From Rhynchopus sp. YZ270_cl-10 (lineage: Eukaryota > Euglenozoa > Diplonemea > Diplonemida > Diplonemidae), in NCBI GenBank assembly GCA_964035575.1, contig OZ037843.1:1550001-1614000 (forward strand): a stretch of DNA of 64,000 nucleotides, read 5' to 3'. Positions 1 through 10,554 of this stretch are shown one piece after another (position 1 is the stretch's first letter; every line of letters begins with the position of its first letter). The notes beneath the pieces are model-generated. The model was given only the letters and a program-made list of their open reading frames with translations. It did no database searches and was not told the origin of the DNA. Both the position numbers and the translations under genes were made by a program.

Positions 1-2723
1 CCTGAGGCTGACTTCAACAGTACGGTGCAGATTCTTGTCAGCAAGTATAACCTGTCAGCTGTACTGTACGAGGAACCCTTCAACTTGAAGGCAGGGGAGA
101 CAGGGACGATCAGACTAGACGAGCTGTACAGCGTGGCAGGGCTGTCCCGCGACTATCCTGTGGCTGTGGTGTACCATTCCGACGAGTCTGTGTTGGTGAG
201 CTACTCAATGTCACTTTACGTGAAGTTTGTTCCGAACAGTGGTGTTGCACCACTGGAGACAACTGCACTGTCACTAGCGGCAGTATCAGACTACCTTGAT
301 GCAGAAGTGCAGAACTTCGCACACGTGTATCATTTGGACCTGACCGACTTGGATTTCCAACCTGACTCAGACCAGGTCCACGTGGCGGGTGTGATCAACT
401 GCACAATGGACGCAGACGTCACGTTTAATCCTATAGCTAAGCAAGTCTTGCTCCACGACTCCACAGGGGCTGCGTACGACTATCGTGTGCCACATACTCT
501 GTCTGCCAGGTGCATTCATGGTAGTGTGATACTTCTTTGGCTCGTTTATGCCACCCCAATAACGTGGTCCCTGATACCTGTGACAGTTGCACCTCCCACA
601 GTGTCGCCACCAACACCGGCTCCCCCAACAGCTATTCCCACAGCAGCACCGACAGTTGCTCCCCCAACAGCAGTGCCGACAGCAGCTCCCACATCTGAAC
701 CACCAACTGCAACTCCAACGGTAATTCCCACAGCAGCACCAACAGATGCTCCCCCAACAGCAACACCGACAGCAGTGCCCACACCTGCACCACCGACAGC
801 AGCACCGACAGCAATTCCCACAGCAATACCAACAGTTGTTCCTCCAACAGCACTGCCGACAGCAGCTCCCACACCTGCACCACCGACAGCAGTGCCCACA
901 CCCGCTCCTGTTGTTGATGCAACTGCTGTGACTCAAGTCATCGTCGCAAGAGTGCGCACCGCACTTGCTGAAGGGTATGTGCATCCATCCACACTACTTA
1001 CCATACATACAACAGGTCGTTGATCGACGTGGCTCAAGCGTTCTTACCAGACGTGGTGACTGGGCAGGTGTTTTCATTTGGGACACTGACGCTGTCACGT
1101 GCCGCAGGTGACGGCGACAGTGCTGTGTTCTCTGTGGCGGTGACTGGATCGGATATGAAAGGCAACATGGAGCGAGTCCTGCAGGAGTGGGTCACTCTTG
1201 GCCCCGGGGAAACTGCCACGTTGACGCCAAACTCAATAGTTCCGATGGACGGAAAGACGTTCACAGTGGTCTTCACATCTGCATCAATCGCTGGGAACGA
1301 ATTCGATTGTACAATGTTGCTGTCGACGACGTTCACACCGTTGCCTGAGGTGGCTGTGCTGGACGTGGCGCGGTTGCGACTCAACAGAGACGAGTTTGGG
1401 TTCTTGCCGGGTTTGCCGATGTCTGGCGAGAGCTACAATTACGATCTGGCATCTGGGGAACGTCTGCTGGACTGTGGTGCTGTGGACAGCGAGGTGACGT
1501 TCACGGTGTCTCCGTTCAATGGGTCGTTGCGTGTGCTTGCCTCGAACATGACGTCCTTCGTGTTTAAGCACCCAGGTGTGGTGACGGTCTTCACGACGAC
1601 CTGCCTGCGTGGCAGTGCCATATGGGTGTCCGCCACTGCCGATGCTGTGTTCGCGTGGAGTGGCCCAACGCACGTACCCTCAACAAGCGTCGCTCCGTCC
1701 ACAGCACCGCTTTCCTTGGTGACACCAGCACCACTTGTGAACGGAACAGTGTTCCTTTCTGCAGTTGTCGAGGGACACATTGACTTCTACGTCCATAGGT
1801 ATGTAGTGCCGTAGTGTGGATGTGACACGTACCCCCACACACACAGCATGGTGAACACCGTCTCGGTGGACCTGATGTCGCCGTTCAGGCTCACGAAGGG
1901 TGGCCTATATGAGACACACACAGCACACGTGCTGAGCTTTGCGCTGACCCGTGGTCCGGCTGAGGGAGAGACAGCGGATTTTGTGTTGATGCTTCACTCA
2001 CAAGACAGCGACGCTGTGCTGTGGTCGACGGAGGTGACACTTGGCCCAAACGAGACGTATGTGGGCACGCCAAGCACAGTGTACGTGGATAAGATGTATT
2101 TCCGTGCGAGCCCTGCGTCGAGGCAGACGGAGCGGATGAACTTCAACTTCAACATGCGTGTGCAGTCGGTGCTTGTGCCTCTGGGTGTGGGTGACGAGGT
2201 GGACGAGGACGTGCTGCCCTCACTGTCTGTGGCAAGAGCGCTGAACGCAACAGGCAAGAACCTGACGAGGACAGGGTCGCACCACACCTTGGATACAGAC
2301 TTCTCAGGCACGTTGCTGTGTGAGGATGACGCAGACGTGACTGTGACAGCAACACTGGGGTCTGTGTCGGCAGTGGGGGCAGACCTGACGCTGCACGTGG
2401 CAAGCAACATGGAGGGTGCGGGTGTGCTTGTGGTGCCATGTGAGAAGGGGAGTGCAGTTGTTGCCAGCTGCGTTGCGCCCTGTGGCCTGCAGTGGGCTGC
2501 ACCAGCACCACCAGCACCAGCAGTGCCTGACAAGGGGACGGGCTCCGACATCCCCACCTACGTTTGGCTGCTGGCTGGTTCTGGTGGACTTCTGGTTGTG
2601 GTGGTGGCAGCAGTGCTGTGTGCACGGAGACGCAGGTCTGGGGTTGCGTACGATGGGTACTGCGAACCCGAAGCTGAGATCACAGAGGAACTTGCAGACC
2701 TTGGGTGTTATGCGCTTTCATAA
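1..2723 (+). CDS. Partial three-exon type I surface protein with one repeated module per exon
   Basis: The join 1-974, 1016-1798, 1847-2723 gives 877 residues in one frame; the reading frame is open to the window start, so the N-terminus is missing. Each exon carries one related extracellular module in which two cysteines lie roughly 40-50 residues apart, the second followed by a short Gly-Ser (CIHGS, CLRGS, CEKGS). The exon 1 module is followed by a long Pro/Thr stalk (about 590-910). Exon 3 ends in a membrane span near residues 824-846, an Arg-rich stop-transfer and an acidic tail of about 30 residues. Exons 2 and 3 also share a segment ending in TLGPGET / TLGPNET. I do not recognise the family; a beta-sandwich adhesin or receptor is an inference. 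Both introns are phase 2, so the exon 2 module is symmetric and could be duplicated without a frame change. The tail has Tyr residues but no domain I can name. Confidence 0.8.
975..1015 (+). other. Intron 1 (41 bases, phase 2)
   Basis: The intron begins GTATGT and ends CATACAACAG. The flanking bases GG and G restore a Gly codon, and the frame continues as SLIDVAQAF. Without splicing the first exon frame ends at 1023. Confidence 0.85.
1799..1846 (+). other. Intron 2 (48 bases, phase 2)
   Basis: The intron begins GTATGT and ends CACACACAG. Splicing joins AG with C to give Ser and enters exon 3 in frame. It has the same donor hexamer and phase as intron 1. Confidence 0.85.
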
Positions 2724-3052
2724 GACTGCCGGAAGCGTTTGCTCTTTCTGCCTTTGCACGTCAATTGCGCTGACAGAAAGCAACAGGAAGTGGACAACTA
2801 CGGAAGCATGCCTTGCGAACGATTATCTGACTGGATGTTGAACACTTTTGAAGGATCACAGCTCCTCTGCAACGTGTGAAGTTGAAGTCCTTTTCTTTTA
2901 CAGGCCTCAGCCATCAACCAAGGTTATTGACTTTTTTACTTTTATTTTGATAAATTGACAACACAGGACCGTATTTTCGTACACGGCTCGGCTGTGTCAC
3001 ACCTGATACAGTCGAGACAGTGGTTTTTTCCTTGATATCAGTTTTCATATTA
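2724..3052. other. 3' flank of the surface-protein gene
   Basis: AT-rich sequence that probably holds the 3' UTR. I see no gene, clear repeat or structured RNA here. It ends at the TA that flanks the next element. Confidence 0.5.
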
Positions 3053-3142
3053 AACCCCCCCCCCGTATAATATTTACACACGCATATTATTTACAAAAAG
3101 GCCACTTTCACGTGTATTATTAACACACGCGTATTATTTACA

Positions 3143-4086
3143 TCAGTCCTATTCGTGGTCATTTACCCCCCCCCCCCCTTTGGGTCGGTGAACCGGAAAT
3201 TTTGGAAATAAGGGGGTAAAATAAGGGGGGGGGGGGTAAATGAGGGGGTAAGGGGGGGGGGGGGTAAATTACCATGTTATGGGTTAGGTCATGTTTTTGG
3301 GTGGGAAGGGGGGACTTTTTCATACACGGTGGGGTAAAATTTTGCACAACACAGTGTGACGACACATGCTCTCATGACAAATGTGTCATCTGAAAAAAAT
3401 TCCTCACTTCCTTGCGACATCGCAAGCAGTCATGCATCATGGATCCACATCATCCACATCATCTTTCTGCCCGTGCCTGAACCATGACTGGTCAGGGATC
3501 ACGGTGTTGCCTCAGATTCCGTGAGGTGTCCCAAACGTATCGCCCACGCAGCACAAACGTACCCACCTGCACCCATCTACCTGCACACGTGATGTAAAAC
3601 AGGGTGAAAGATTATTTGCACTTTACCCCTTTCCTCATTTCGAGCTTGTCTCCAGCTTCAAATCAGACGAGTCCTACAGTCTCCGGATGTACGACCCGCT
3701 GAACACATCAGCCCCTCCCAGCAAACCATAAAACAAAACAGGTATGCGCTGCACTAAGTGAAACTATTACCCCATAATTACACGCCAGGTGGTGTTTTGC
3801 CACTCGTTCCCTGAACCCCCTCGCTTCGCTCGTGGGTTTAGGTCACTCGTGACAAAACACCACCTGGCGTGTTGCGGCGATAATTACCCAAAAATTACCT
3901 GGTGGCTGGTACTTTACCCCCCCAGGGGGGTAAAGTACCAGCCACAACAGGGTATTATAAGGGGGGGGGGGGTAAATTACCATGTTATTTTGGCCTGAAC
4001 CGTTTTTTTCTGAAAAAGGGGGTAAAATAAGGGGGGGGGGGGGGGTAAATTTAGGGGGGGGGGTAAATGACCACGAATAGGACTGA
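3143..4086. mobile_element. Nested inverted-repeat element
   Basis: The ends are TCAGTCCTATTCGTGG at 3143 and its reverse complement ending at 4086, inside the larger element. Both ends run into long C or G tracts next to GGTAAAT. Two direct copies of a G-run followed by GTAAATTACCATGTTAT lie near 3255 and 3965. It is probably a later insertion. No clean target duplication was found. Confidence 0.5.
3774..3891. repeat. Conserved hairpin repeat, copy 1
   Basis: A near-palindrome with arms of about 45 bases (GCCAGGTGGTGTTTTG outward, loop around CGCTTCG) bordered by AATTAC/GTAATT sequence. A diverged copy with the same loop is at 47641-47783. The two copies differ in the outer arm yet keep complementarity. 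Confidence 0.65.
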
Positions 4087-4930
4087 TTATTTTTTTTTTG
4101 GATTTTTTTTTTTTGGGGGGGGGGTAGGGGGCACAGCCCTTAAGGAAATCCTTAAGGACCCTCTGTAACGCTCGTGTTTTTTCAAGAATTTTTTGAAAAA
4201 AAGTCATAAAACCCGCCAAGGTGGGTCTACATGGTCCCAAAGTGGCCTAAAATTCGTCGATTCTGCCTAATGAAACACCAAACAACCAAAACTGAGCGTT
4301 TATTTTCGAAAAAAAATCACTTTTTTTCCGAAAAAACGGCTTCGAAAATAGTAAGATTTTAGTAAGATTTCCTCTAGGAATGTAACGCTTTCAAAAAAAT
4401 GGATCCGGGAGCACAGTTTTTCTTCTAAGGTGCCGAAAACCACCCCACGTCCCCTCCGGTGAGGTCCGGCAGTGGAAATATGTGGGTTTCGAAGCTATTG
4501 GGCGTCCCCCTCCTCCCCGTCACTAACAAGTGACTCTGCCTCCGAATCGTACTCCACGTAGTACTCCATGGTCGAAAGGGCAGGGTCCGGGATTGCGATT
4601 GATGACATTTTTTAAAATATAAATAGCTTTCTGGTGGTGTGCGTTATGGAAAGTATGGGGATTGAATGTCAAGCATGTAGGTGAACGATGAAAAATTGTA
4701 AATTATTTTGTGTACCCTTTGTTTGTAAAAATGTGTGTGAACGAGGCACATATAGGCTTTACATATACTTCCTTTGTTTTCTTATTGTCTGTAGTGGAGC
4801 GGAGTAACCTCAGGAAACTACGATATACGCCTCTTATTAACACACGCCTATTATTTACAAAGACGCCTATTATTTACAACACGCGTATTATTTACATAAA
4901 TTTATGTAAATATTATACGGGGGGGGGGTT

Positions 4931-5472
4931 TACTGTGTAACGTCACAAATCGTGTGATACTGTCACAGTGACAGTGACACAGCCCAGCCTTGTAGCCTGG
5001 GGGTGGGTAAAGGGGTCAATGTTGCATACTCGGAAACTCTGATATGGTCGATGGTTGTGGCTGAGTCCTGTGATTTTCGTTTGTTTTTGTTATTTTTACG
5101 TTTGTTATGTCTCATTTGGTCAGTTTTTAGCGAGCTTTCGTTTCTGTTGCTTCGTTCACCACCCATTGCAGGGTGCAATTCTTTCAATTAGCAAAACCCT
5201 CATATTAATGCGTCACAAACCGCAACAGCAGAAGAGAGATGGTTTGGTCTGAGGAGAATCAAAGGAACAAAAGGACCGAAGAACCAACCAGGCGGTTGGG
5301 CGAGATTCGAGGACCCTACCATCTCACAAACTGTTCGTTTGCAGTGTTTTTGTTGCACTTCAACAATGTGTGTTTTTTTGTATCTAACGTGCTCGTATTT
5401 TTTGTGTAGGTTGTTCACTGTGCACGTGCCCAAAGAAAATCAAATATACAAATAAGCAAACCTCTTCAATGA
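4931..5472. other. Intergenic, no gene seen
   Basis: The stretch contains a short tandem GTGACA run near 4965 and one copy of an 18-bp palindromic motif at 5282. The ORFs here are short and have no recognisable protein character. Confidence 0.4.
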
Positions 5473-6063
5473 GTGTGCACGTGCAACATACCTGGCCCTG
5501 CCACCTCCCCTCATTCGGTCTATCTACACTGGCAGCTCACTTCGATTTGCTATGACAAAAAGACTTATGACACTGCATCTGGAATGACCAAAGCCCTCAC
5601 TGATTTAGGCGAAACCTGCACCACAAAGGTTACCCTCACTGTACGCAAGGAGGCCGACCAGATGCAAAAGGTAAAGGTAAGCAAACTTGCCCATCAAGAC
5701 CTGGGATTGGTGTTCTGGCAAAACTCTTTGGTGATCCTGCAGGCTGGCGTCTTTGGTGCGTCCATTGGTTTGAGAGATTTTGAGGGCTGGCGGATCCTTG
5801 CAGTTGACGACATATTGATGATCGACCCATCACATTTCATGCGACACACCAAGGACAAAACCTCCTTCACCCTCAAACTTTGCGACGAAATGAACACCCC
5901 TTCCGCTCTCTTTTTGTGTTTTGACAGACTTTTATTGCAGCACGTTGCTGCTACCCATCCCTTCCATCTCAGACTCTTAAGTGAAGACTGACAATAACAC
6001 AAGGCTTTTTAGGATTGTCTGTTTTGTTTAGGGATGGGAACTCAAAACCAACCAGGCGGTTGG
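5282..6063. repeat. Pair of 18-bp direct repeats flanking the PDZ-like ORF
   Basis: The same 18 bases, AACCAACCAGGCGGTTGG, occur at 5282-5299 and 6046-6063, on either side of the ORF at 5473-5991. The core CCAACCAGGCGGTTGG is itself an imperfect palindrome. They could be a target duplication, remnants of a short repeat, or binding sites. Confidence 0.55.
5473..5991 (+). CDS. Possible PDZ-like domain protein or gene fragment
   Basis: The frame is open for 172 codons from a GTG; the first ATG is at 5583, which would give about 136 residues. The segment from VTLTVRKEADQ through LGLVFWQNSLVI, GASIGLRDFEGWRILAVDD and a closing FTLKL follows the strand-helix order of a degenerate PDZ domain, including the LGL carboxylate loop position and a hydrophobic gly-leu before the IL-VDD strand. 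Such weak PDZ domains are common in flagellate proteins. Composition is less GC-rich than the clear genes nearby. It may be a small gene, an exon of a larger one, or a relic. No partner or pathway can be assigned. Confidence 0.4.
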   Translation: MCTCNIPGPATSPHSVYLHWQLTSICYDKKTYDTASGMTKALTDLGETCTTKVTLTVRKEADQMQKVKVSKLAHQDLGLVFWQNSLVILQAGVFGASIGLRDFEGWRILAVDDILMIDPSHFMRHTKDKTSFTLKLCDEMNTPSALFLCFDRLLLQHVAATHPFHLRLLSED

Positions 6064-6390
6064 ATGAGTGCAACTAATAGTCTATTTTGTCACTGTGGTG
6101 GCGGTTTTGTCAACGAGGGGTAAAATAGTTAGTAACACACGCTTGAAAATAAAATCAAAACAAAATAAAACACACTCGCTTTTGTACCTGTGTCCACACT
6201 GCACAGTGGTGCTTAACAGCCTTTCTTGTTGATTGTTGATGTGCCTAACCGTGCAGTGATAAGAGTTGGAAATTACACCCAACTTATGCATTCAAATCTG
6301 CAGTTCACGTGCCCACAAAGCTCCGTTGTGCATGGCATACCATCTATATTGCTGTACTAGTAGAGCGCGTTTTGCCTCTCGGAACTTTCT

Positions 6391-6541
6391 CTACACTACA
6401 GTACACTACAGTACACTACAGTACACTACAGTACACTACAGTACACTACAGTACACTACAGTACACTACAGTACACTACAGTACACTACAGTACACTACA
6501 GTACACTACAGTACTACAGTACACTACAGTACACACTACAG
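6391..6541 (+). repeat. Decamer tandem array in the leader of the receptor gene
   Basis: Eleven perfect copies of GTACACTACA run from 6401 to 6510, after one partial copy. Degenerate copies follow to 6541, ending CACACTACAG just before the start codon at 6554. The unit contains the same ACACTACA(G) motif that precedes the ATG of both LamG genes. The array is open in the coding frame, but I treat it as leader because a signal peptide begins at 6554. Confidence 0.85.
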
Positions 6542-6553
6542 GATCTTCACAAC

Positions 6554-9343
6554 ATGATGTTAGCCAGATCTGTGGCTGTTCTAGCGTTGCTCGTGTCGCT
6601 AGGAACACATGCCCAAGCAGCACGCAAGTATGAAGGTGTGCAGATCAGCATTGTGATGTCGGAGTGGGCAATGCGTCCATTTGGCCCATACGTGAAGCGC
6701 TTCTACGACGAAACAGGGTGCAACGTGACGCTTGTGCGTGACGACTCCGCCTCGCTCATCAAAAGGATTGCTGCAGCTTCGGACAGTGGGTTTGGTGAGG
6801 ATGGATACATGATTCTGTCGCTGGACCTTCCGCAGCTGGCACGTTCGGGGCATATCCGCGACCTGACGGACAGGATTCGTGGTGACGACAAACTGGCGTG
6901 GGACGATCTGCTTCCGTTCTACCGTGACCAGAACTCTGCGTACCGCAAGCGCACCTACGGGATGCCGTCTGACGGTGGTCTCATTGGCATGTTTGGGCGG
7001 AAGGACCTGGTCCCCATCGGAAGCGAGCCAGAGACTGTCGAGGAGCTGCTAGCGATGGTGAAGCGCTTCGATGGGCAGGACTTGAACGGCGATGGGATCC
7101 CCGACCGTGGGTGGTGTGAGTGCAGAGGACCCACAGATGACATCCTGACGACACTTGTGAACGGGGAGTACGTGATGCAGTTCATTGCAACATACATGCA
7201 GACGAAGGGCTCGCAGCAGGGCATCTGGTTTGACCCTGTCACAATCCAGGCGAAGGTCGACCACGAGGGGTTCAGGAAGGGATTCGAAATGGCGCTGGCG
7301 GTGTGGCAGGCAGGGACACGTGCCACAGGCAATGAGTGCAACAGACACGCAGACTCTACATCAGGCATGAACATTCCCCGCATGAGGTGGGGGAACGGCA
7401 CGTGTGCGTTCTCAGTGAACTGGCAGGGAGGGATACTGCGTGATTTCTATTTGGAGAACACGTACGCAGGTGTAGGCACGAACAGGACAAGGCTCTTTCC
7501 ATTCCCAGGCACCACACACGTCGACATCGACAAGAAGCTGACGGAGTGCACAGCCTCAAGCTGCCCGTATGCCGTGAAGGGACGTTCTGGGAAGCTGCTC
7601 AACTACGCACCCTACGCAGCCCTGGGGGGAGGGTACAGCCTGCTGATTGGAACACACTCACAGCACTTTGATGCCACATTTGATTTCATGTCGCATCTGA
7701 TTGAGCCGAAGAATTCTGCCGTGTGGGTGACCGACAGGCAGTCTGCGTCATTCGAACCGTTCCGTGCGTCGCATCTGTACGCACCTGGCTGGGAGAAGGA
7801 GTGGGGCAAGGACATTGCGGACCAGTTCATTGAGACTGTGCGGTTCACGAACATCGGTGAGAAGAACATTGCGCCGGACTCCACTATTCCTGAGGCCCCT
7901 TTTTTTTCTCTGGACGTGGGCGTGGTGTTTTCAAAGGCACTTGAGGGAAACCTTACTGTGGACGAAGCGCTGCAGGAGATCAGAAACCTGTGGCTCATCC
8001 GTGCCGAGCGCAACGGTCTTGAGAAGGTGCGCGATCTCTACCGGGAGACACTGGGGCTGTCGCCGTACGCTCCGCCCACCTTGCTGACTACGGTCGAGGA
8101 TGCGCTGGAAACATGGCACATCATCCTGATCGTGGTGGGCGGTGTGCTCGCTGTGGTGGTCATCCTGTTCCTGGTCTACAAATACCGCATGAGCAATGAA
8201 GCGTACAGACTGCAGTTCGCCGACAACGTCGTGGCCGCACGGTGCGCGAAGGCCATTGCCTCTATGCAGCTGGACCAGGTGGCGTATCTTGCGGAGCTGA
8301 AGACGCCGAACGCTATTCAGGCGTCCTTCATTGAGATTGTGAACCGCTTGCATCAGTACAAGGCGTACATGCCGCAGTCGTTGTTTGTGAAGGATGATTC
8401 CAGCGATGATGCGGGAGAGAGCACCGTCAAGCCCGAGCGCAGTGCAGTGTCGTCTGTGAAGTCTTCGCGCAACTCAAGCTCCAGAAACTCCAGAAAATCG
8501 CGTTCAACGACGATGAGCCTTGCACACCACAGGGAGAAGGTCAACCTCTCGACTGAAGTGAAGAAGCGTAAGGTCTCTCTGGTGGTTACAAGCTTGAAGG
8601 CGTCGCTGATCGAGCAGGGCACGGCAGAGGTCAGCAAAACGATGGCAGCGTATCTGGAGGCTGCACAGTGCTGTGTGTCGAAGCACCGTGGGATCGTGGA
8701 CGAGGTGATTGGCGACAAGGTGCATTCTTCGTACAACACCACGCAGCCTTCGGTGCAGCACGGCAACATGGCGATGCAGTGCGTTGTGGGCATGATGAAG
8801 GAGTTTAACATGGACGTCATCTCTGCAGCAGCGTCTGGGCAGGTGATGTGCGGCAACGTCGGGTGTGCGAGCCTCATGCGCTACGGCATCATTGGGCAGG
8901 CCGAGGTGACTGTCTGGTCGTTGCACAGAATGTGTCAAGACTGGGGCTGTCTGAACCTTTGCGACGAAGGTGTCTGCCGTGACGCCTCGAGCTTCGAGCT
9001 ACGCGCCATAGCACGCGTCAAATCAGGCACGGCAAAGGACTTCCTGATCAGAGAAGCACTTCACAAGATCGAAACTGAATGCGACGAATGGATGTACGAG
9101 ATGGACAAACAGGACCAGAACAAGGTGTACGGTGCATACAACAAAGCGGTTGCATCGCTCTACAGTGGTGCGTTCGACGAGGCGACTGCACACATGAAAG
9201 GCTCCAACACGCCGCACGACGCTGAACTGTCCGAAAGAATCAGAAGGTTCCAAAACTCTGGCGAAGCACCCCTGCCCGTTCCAAGCGAGGTCAAGAAGAG
9301 CCTCCTTGCAATGTACACCCAAGCGGACCACGTCAATGTGTAG
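6554..9343 (+). CDS. Receptor-like protein: solute-binding ectodomain, one membrane span, degenerate class III cyclase domain
   Basis: The predicted protein has 929 residues. The start is placed at the first ATG of MMLARSVAVL because a signal peptide ending near AQAA follows; upstream in-frame sequence is only tandem repeat. Residues about 30-480 look like a bacterial-type extracellular solute-binding protein, with a DLNGDGIPD calcium-loop-like motif near 176. A membrane span lies near 520-545, then a YMPQSLF linker motif and a Ser/Arg-rich stretch. A class III nucleotidyl cyclase homology domain follows from about 673. IGD near 721 keeps the second metal-binding Asp. The first metal Asp position is occupied by Ser680, and the YGxIGD motif reads YGIIGQ (Gln782), so catalysis is doubtful. 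The tail after about 840 is helical. The protein probably acts at the cell surface as a ligand sensor that signals as a pseudocyclase or cyclase partner. Related layouts exist in protist receptor cyclases. Confidence 0.85.
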   Translation: MMLARSVAVLALLVSLGTHAQAARKYEGVQISIVMSEWAMRPFGPYVKRFYDETGCNVTLVRDDSASLIKRIAAASDSGFGEDGYMILSLDLPQLARSGHIRDLTDRIRGDDKLAWDDLLPFYRDQNSAYRKRTYGMPSDGGLIGMFGRKDLVPIGSEPETVEELLAMVKRFDGQDLNGDGIPDRGWCECRGPTDDILTTLVNGEYVMQFIATYMQTKGSQQGIWFDPVTIQAKVDHEGFRKGFEMALAVWQAGTRATGNECNRHADSTSGMNIPRMRWGNGTCAFSVNWQGGILRDFYLENTYAGVGTNRTRLFPFPGTTHVDIDKKLTECTASSCPYAVKGRSGKLLNYAPYAALGGGYSLLIGTHSQHFDATFDFMSHLIEPKNSAVWVTDRQSASFEPFRASHLYAPGWEKEWGKDIADQFIETVRFTNIGEKNIAPDSTIPEAPFFSLDVGVVFSKALEGNLTVDEALQEIRNLWLIRAERNGLEKVRDLYRETLGLSPYAPPTLLTTVEDALETWHIILIVVGGVLAVVVILFLVYKYRMSNEAYRLQFADNVVAARCAKAIASMQLDQVAYLAELKTPNAIQASFIEIVNRLHQYKAYMPQSLFVKDDSSDDAGESTVKPERSAVSSVKSSRNSSSRNSRKSRSTTMSLAHHREKVNLSTEVKKRKVSLVVTSLKASLIEQGTAEVSKTMAAYLEAAQCCVSKHRGIVDEVIGDKVHSSYNTTQPSVQHGNMAMQCVVGMMKEFNMDVISAAASGQVMCGNVGCASLMRYGIIGQAEVTVWSLHRMCQDWGCLNLCDEGVCRDASSFELRAIARVKSGTAKDFLIREALHKIETECDEWMYEMDKQDQNKVYGAYNKAVASLYSGAFDEATAHMKGSNTPHDAELSERIRRFQNSGEAPLPVPSEVKKSLLAMYTQADHVNV

Positions 9344-10554
9344 TACCGAGCCATAATAGTATTTCCAACTCTTAAAGTGGTGGGGGCACTCTGCAGCGCT
9401 CGGCAGCACTCTGCAAGGTGGTCCTGCTCTCACGAGAGTTTTGTGTTTTTTTTTAAATTGATTGTGAGTTTTTTGCGTTTTTGTGGCATGTCAAACCTTT
9501 TGTCATAATACACGTTCTTTCCTGTAACAAAAAAAAAGAAGGTTTTGTGTTGTTTTTGTGCAAAAGTGACTTTTCAGTCGCTATCTGCAATAAGTTTGGC
9601 AGTAAAGCGTTCAACATAGTTTGTTGTCATCAGGAATGGTCATCGTACATGATGGTGAAGTAAATGACTTTTGACTTGTTGTGGTTTTACTGGTGGTTTC
9701 ACCGTTGTTCACCACATTACACCAGTTCTCTCTCCTCTCTCCCCATCACCCTCTTCTCCTCGCGTCCTGTTTCTGCAGGGGTGCAAATAAAGGTTGGAGA
9801 GTGCAACAGTGGTTAAAACTCTTTTACATCTACCCTCTGATACTACCAATGTGTGTGCAGTTAGGACTGAAACATGATGTACTGAATTTTCTAACCAACT
9901 CCTTTATTTTTACACATAACCCCTTTCCCCCAAACAACTGATGATGCAACTTCTGTGTTTTTCAGCACTTGAATGCAACCAATCAAAGCTACTTTCCAGA
10001 GTTGAGTGTCTAAATCTTTTAAGTACAATAGCCTTCGGGCTAACATTGAGTCCAGATCCTGCACATAGCAGGTGATTGCCGACACAACAAAAAGGCAATA
10101 GCAGTGGCAGGGCACGTTCCTGGCCTGCTAACTCACCAGCCTAGCTCCCTGCGACCTGTCAATGGTTTGCTCTCCCATTTAAATCCCCTTTCCAAGTCTT
10201 TTTTTCCTCTTTCTCAATGTGTGATGAGGTTTGCTTTGTTTGACTTTGTGTGCCCTGCAACAGGGGCTTTGTCACTAACACAACAAACATCGGTGGGGTA
10301 AAAAACCCTCCTTCGGGATGGCTCGTTTTTCCATTTATTGTGACAAAGTAAATAATAACCTACATTCTCGAACTTTTCTACTGACGTGATTTTCATTGGA
10401 CGCATCCCCTTTTTTTTTGAAAAACGAGAAAAGCTAATTGTATTTTTGGCCCCCCTCTGTGAGTATTGATTGAATTGGAGTCGGGGAGCACAAGCAAAGG
10501 GCAATGAAAGGAAAACAATGAACATTAAACAAGCTAGAAAAGAGACAGTATATA
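9344..10554. other. Intergenic, no gene seen
   Basis: AT-rich 3' flank and spacer. A 14-base inverted match (TAAGAGTTGGAAAT) occurs near 6258 and 9360, on both sides of the preceding gene; it could be chance. No RNA gene was found. The stretch near 10010-10060 weakly resembles one near 61085 (CTTCGG, ACATTGAG, CAGATC), perhaps an old dispersed repeat. Confidence 0.4.

Larger units (their letters stand above)
3053..4930. mobile_element. TA-flanked inverted-repeat element, non-autonomous
   Basis: The ends are inverted copies starting AACCCCCCCCCC then GTATAATATTTAC, flanked by TA at 3051-3052 and 4931-4932. Inside each end are several copies of a short palindromic unit close to ACACGCGTATTATTTAC. 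The interior has long G or C runs and another inverted-repeat element. No transposase is visible. The TA flank suggests the IS630/Tc1/mariner mode of insertion, but ends alone cannot prove the superfamily. It is about 1.88 kb. Confidence 0.6.

Noticed and set aside
367-899. Long minus-strand frames opposite the Pro/Thr stalk
   Set aside because: They are Cys- or Val/Ala-rich mirror translations of a repeat on the coding strand and have no independent support.
6266-6553. N-terminal extension of the receptor through the decamer array
   Set aside because: The extension is only a translation of a tandem DNA repeat and would bury the signal peptide.
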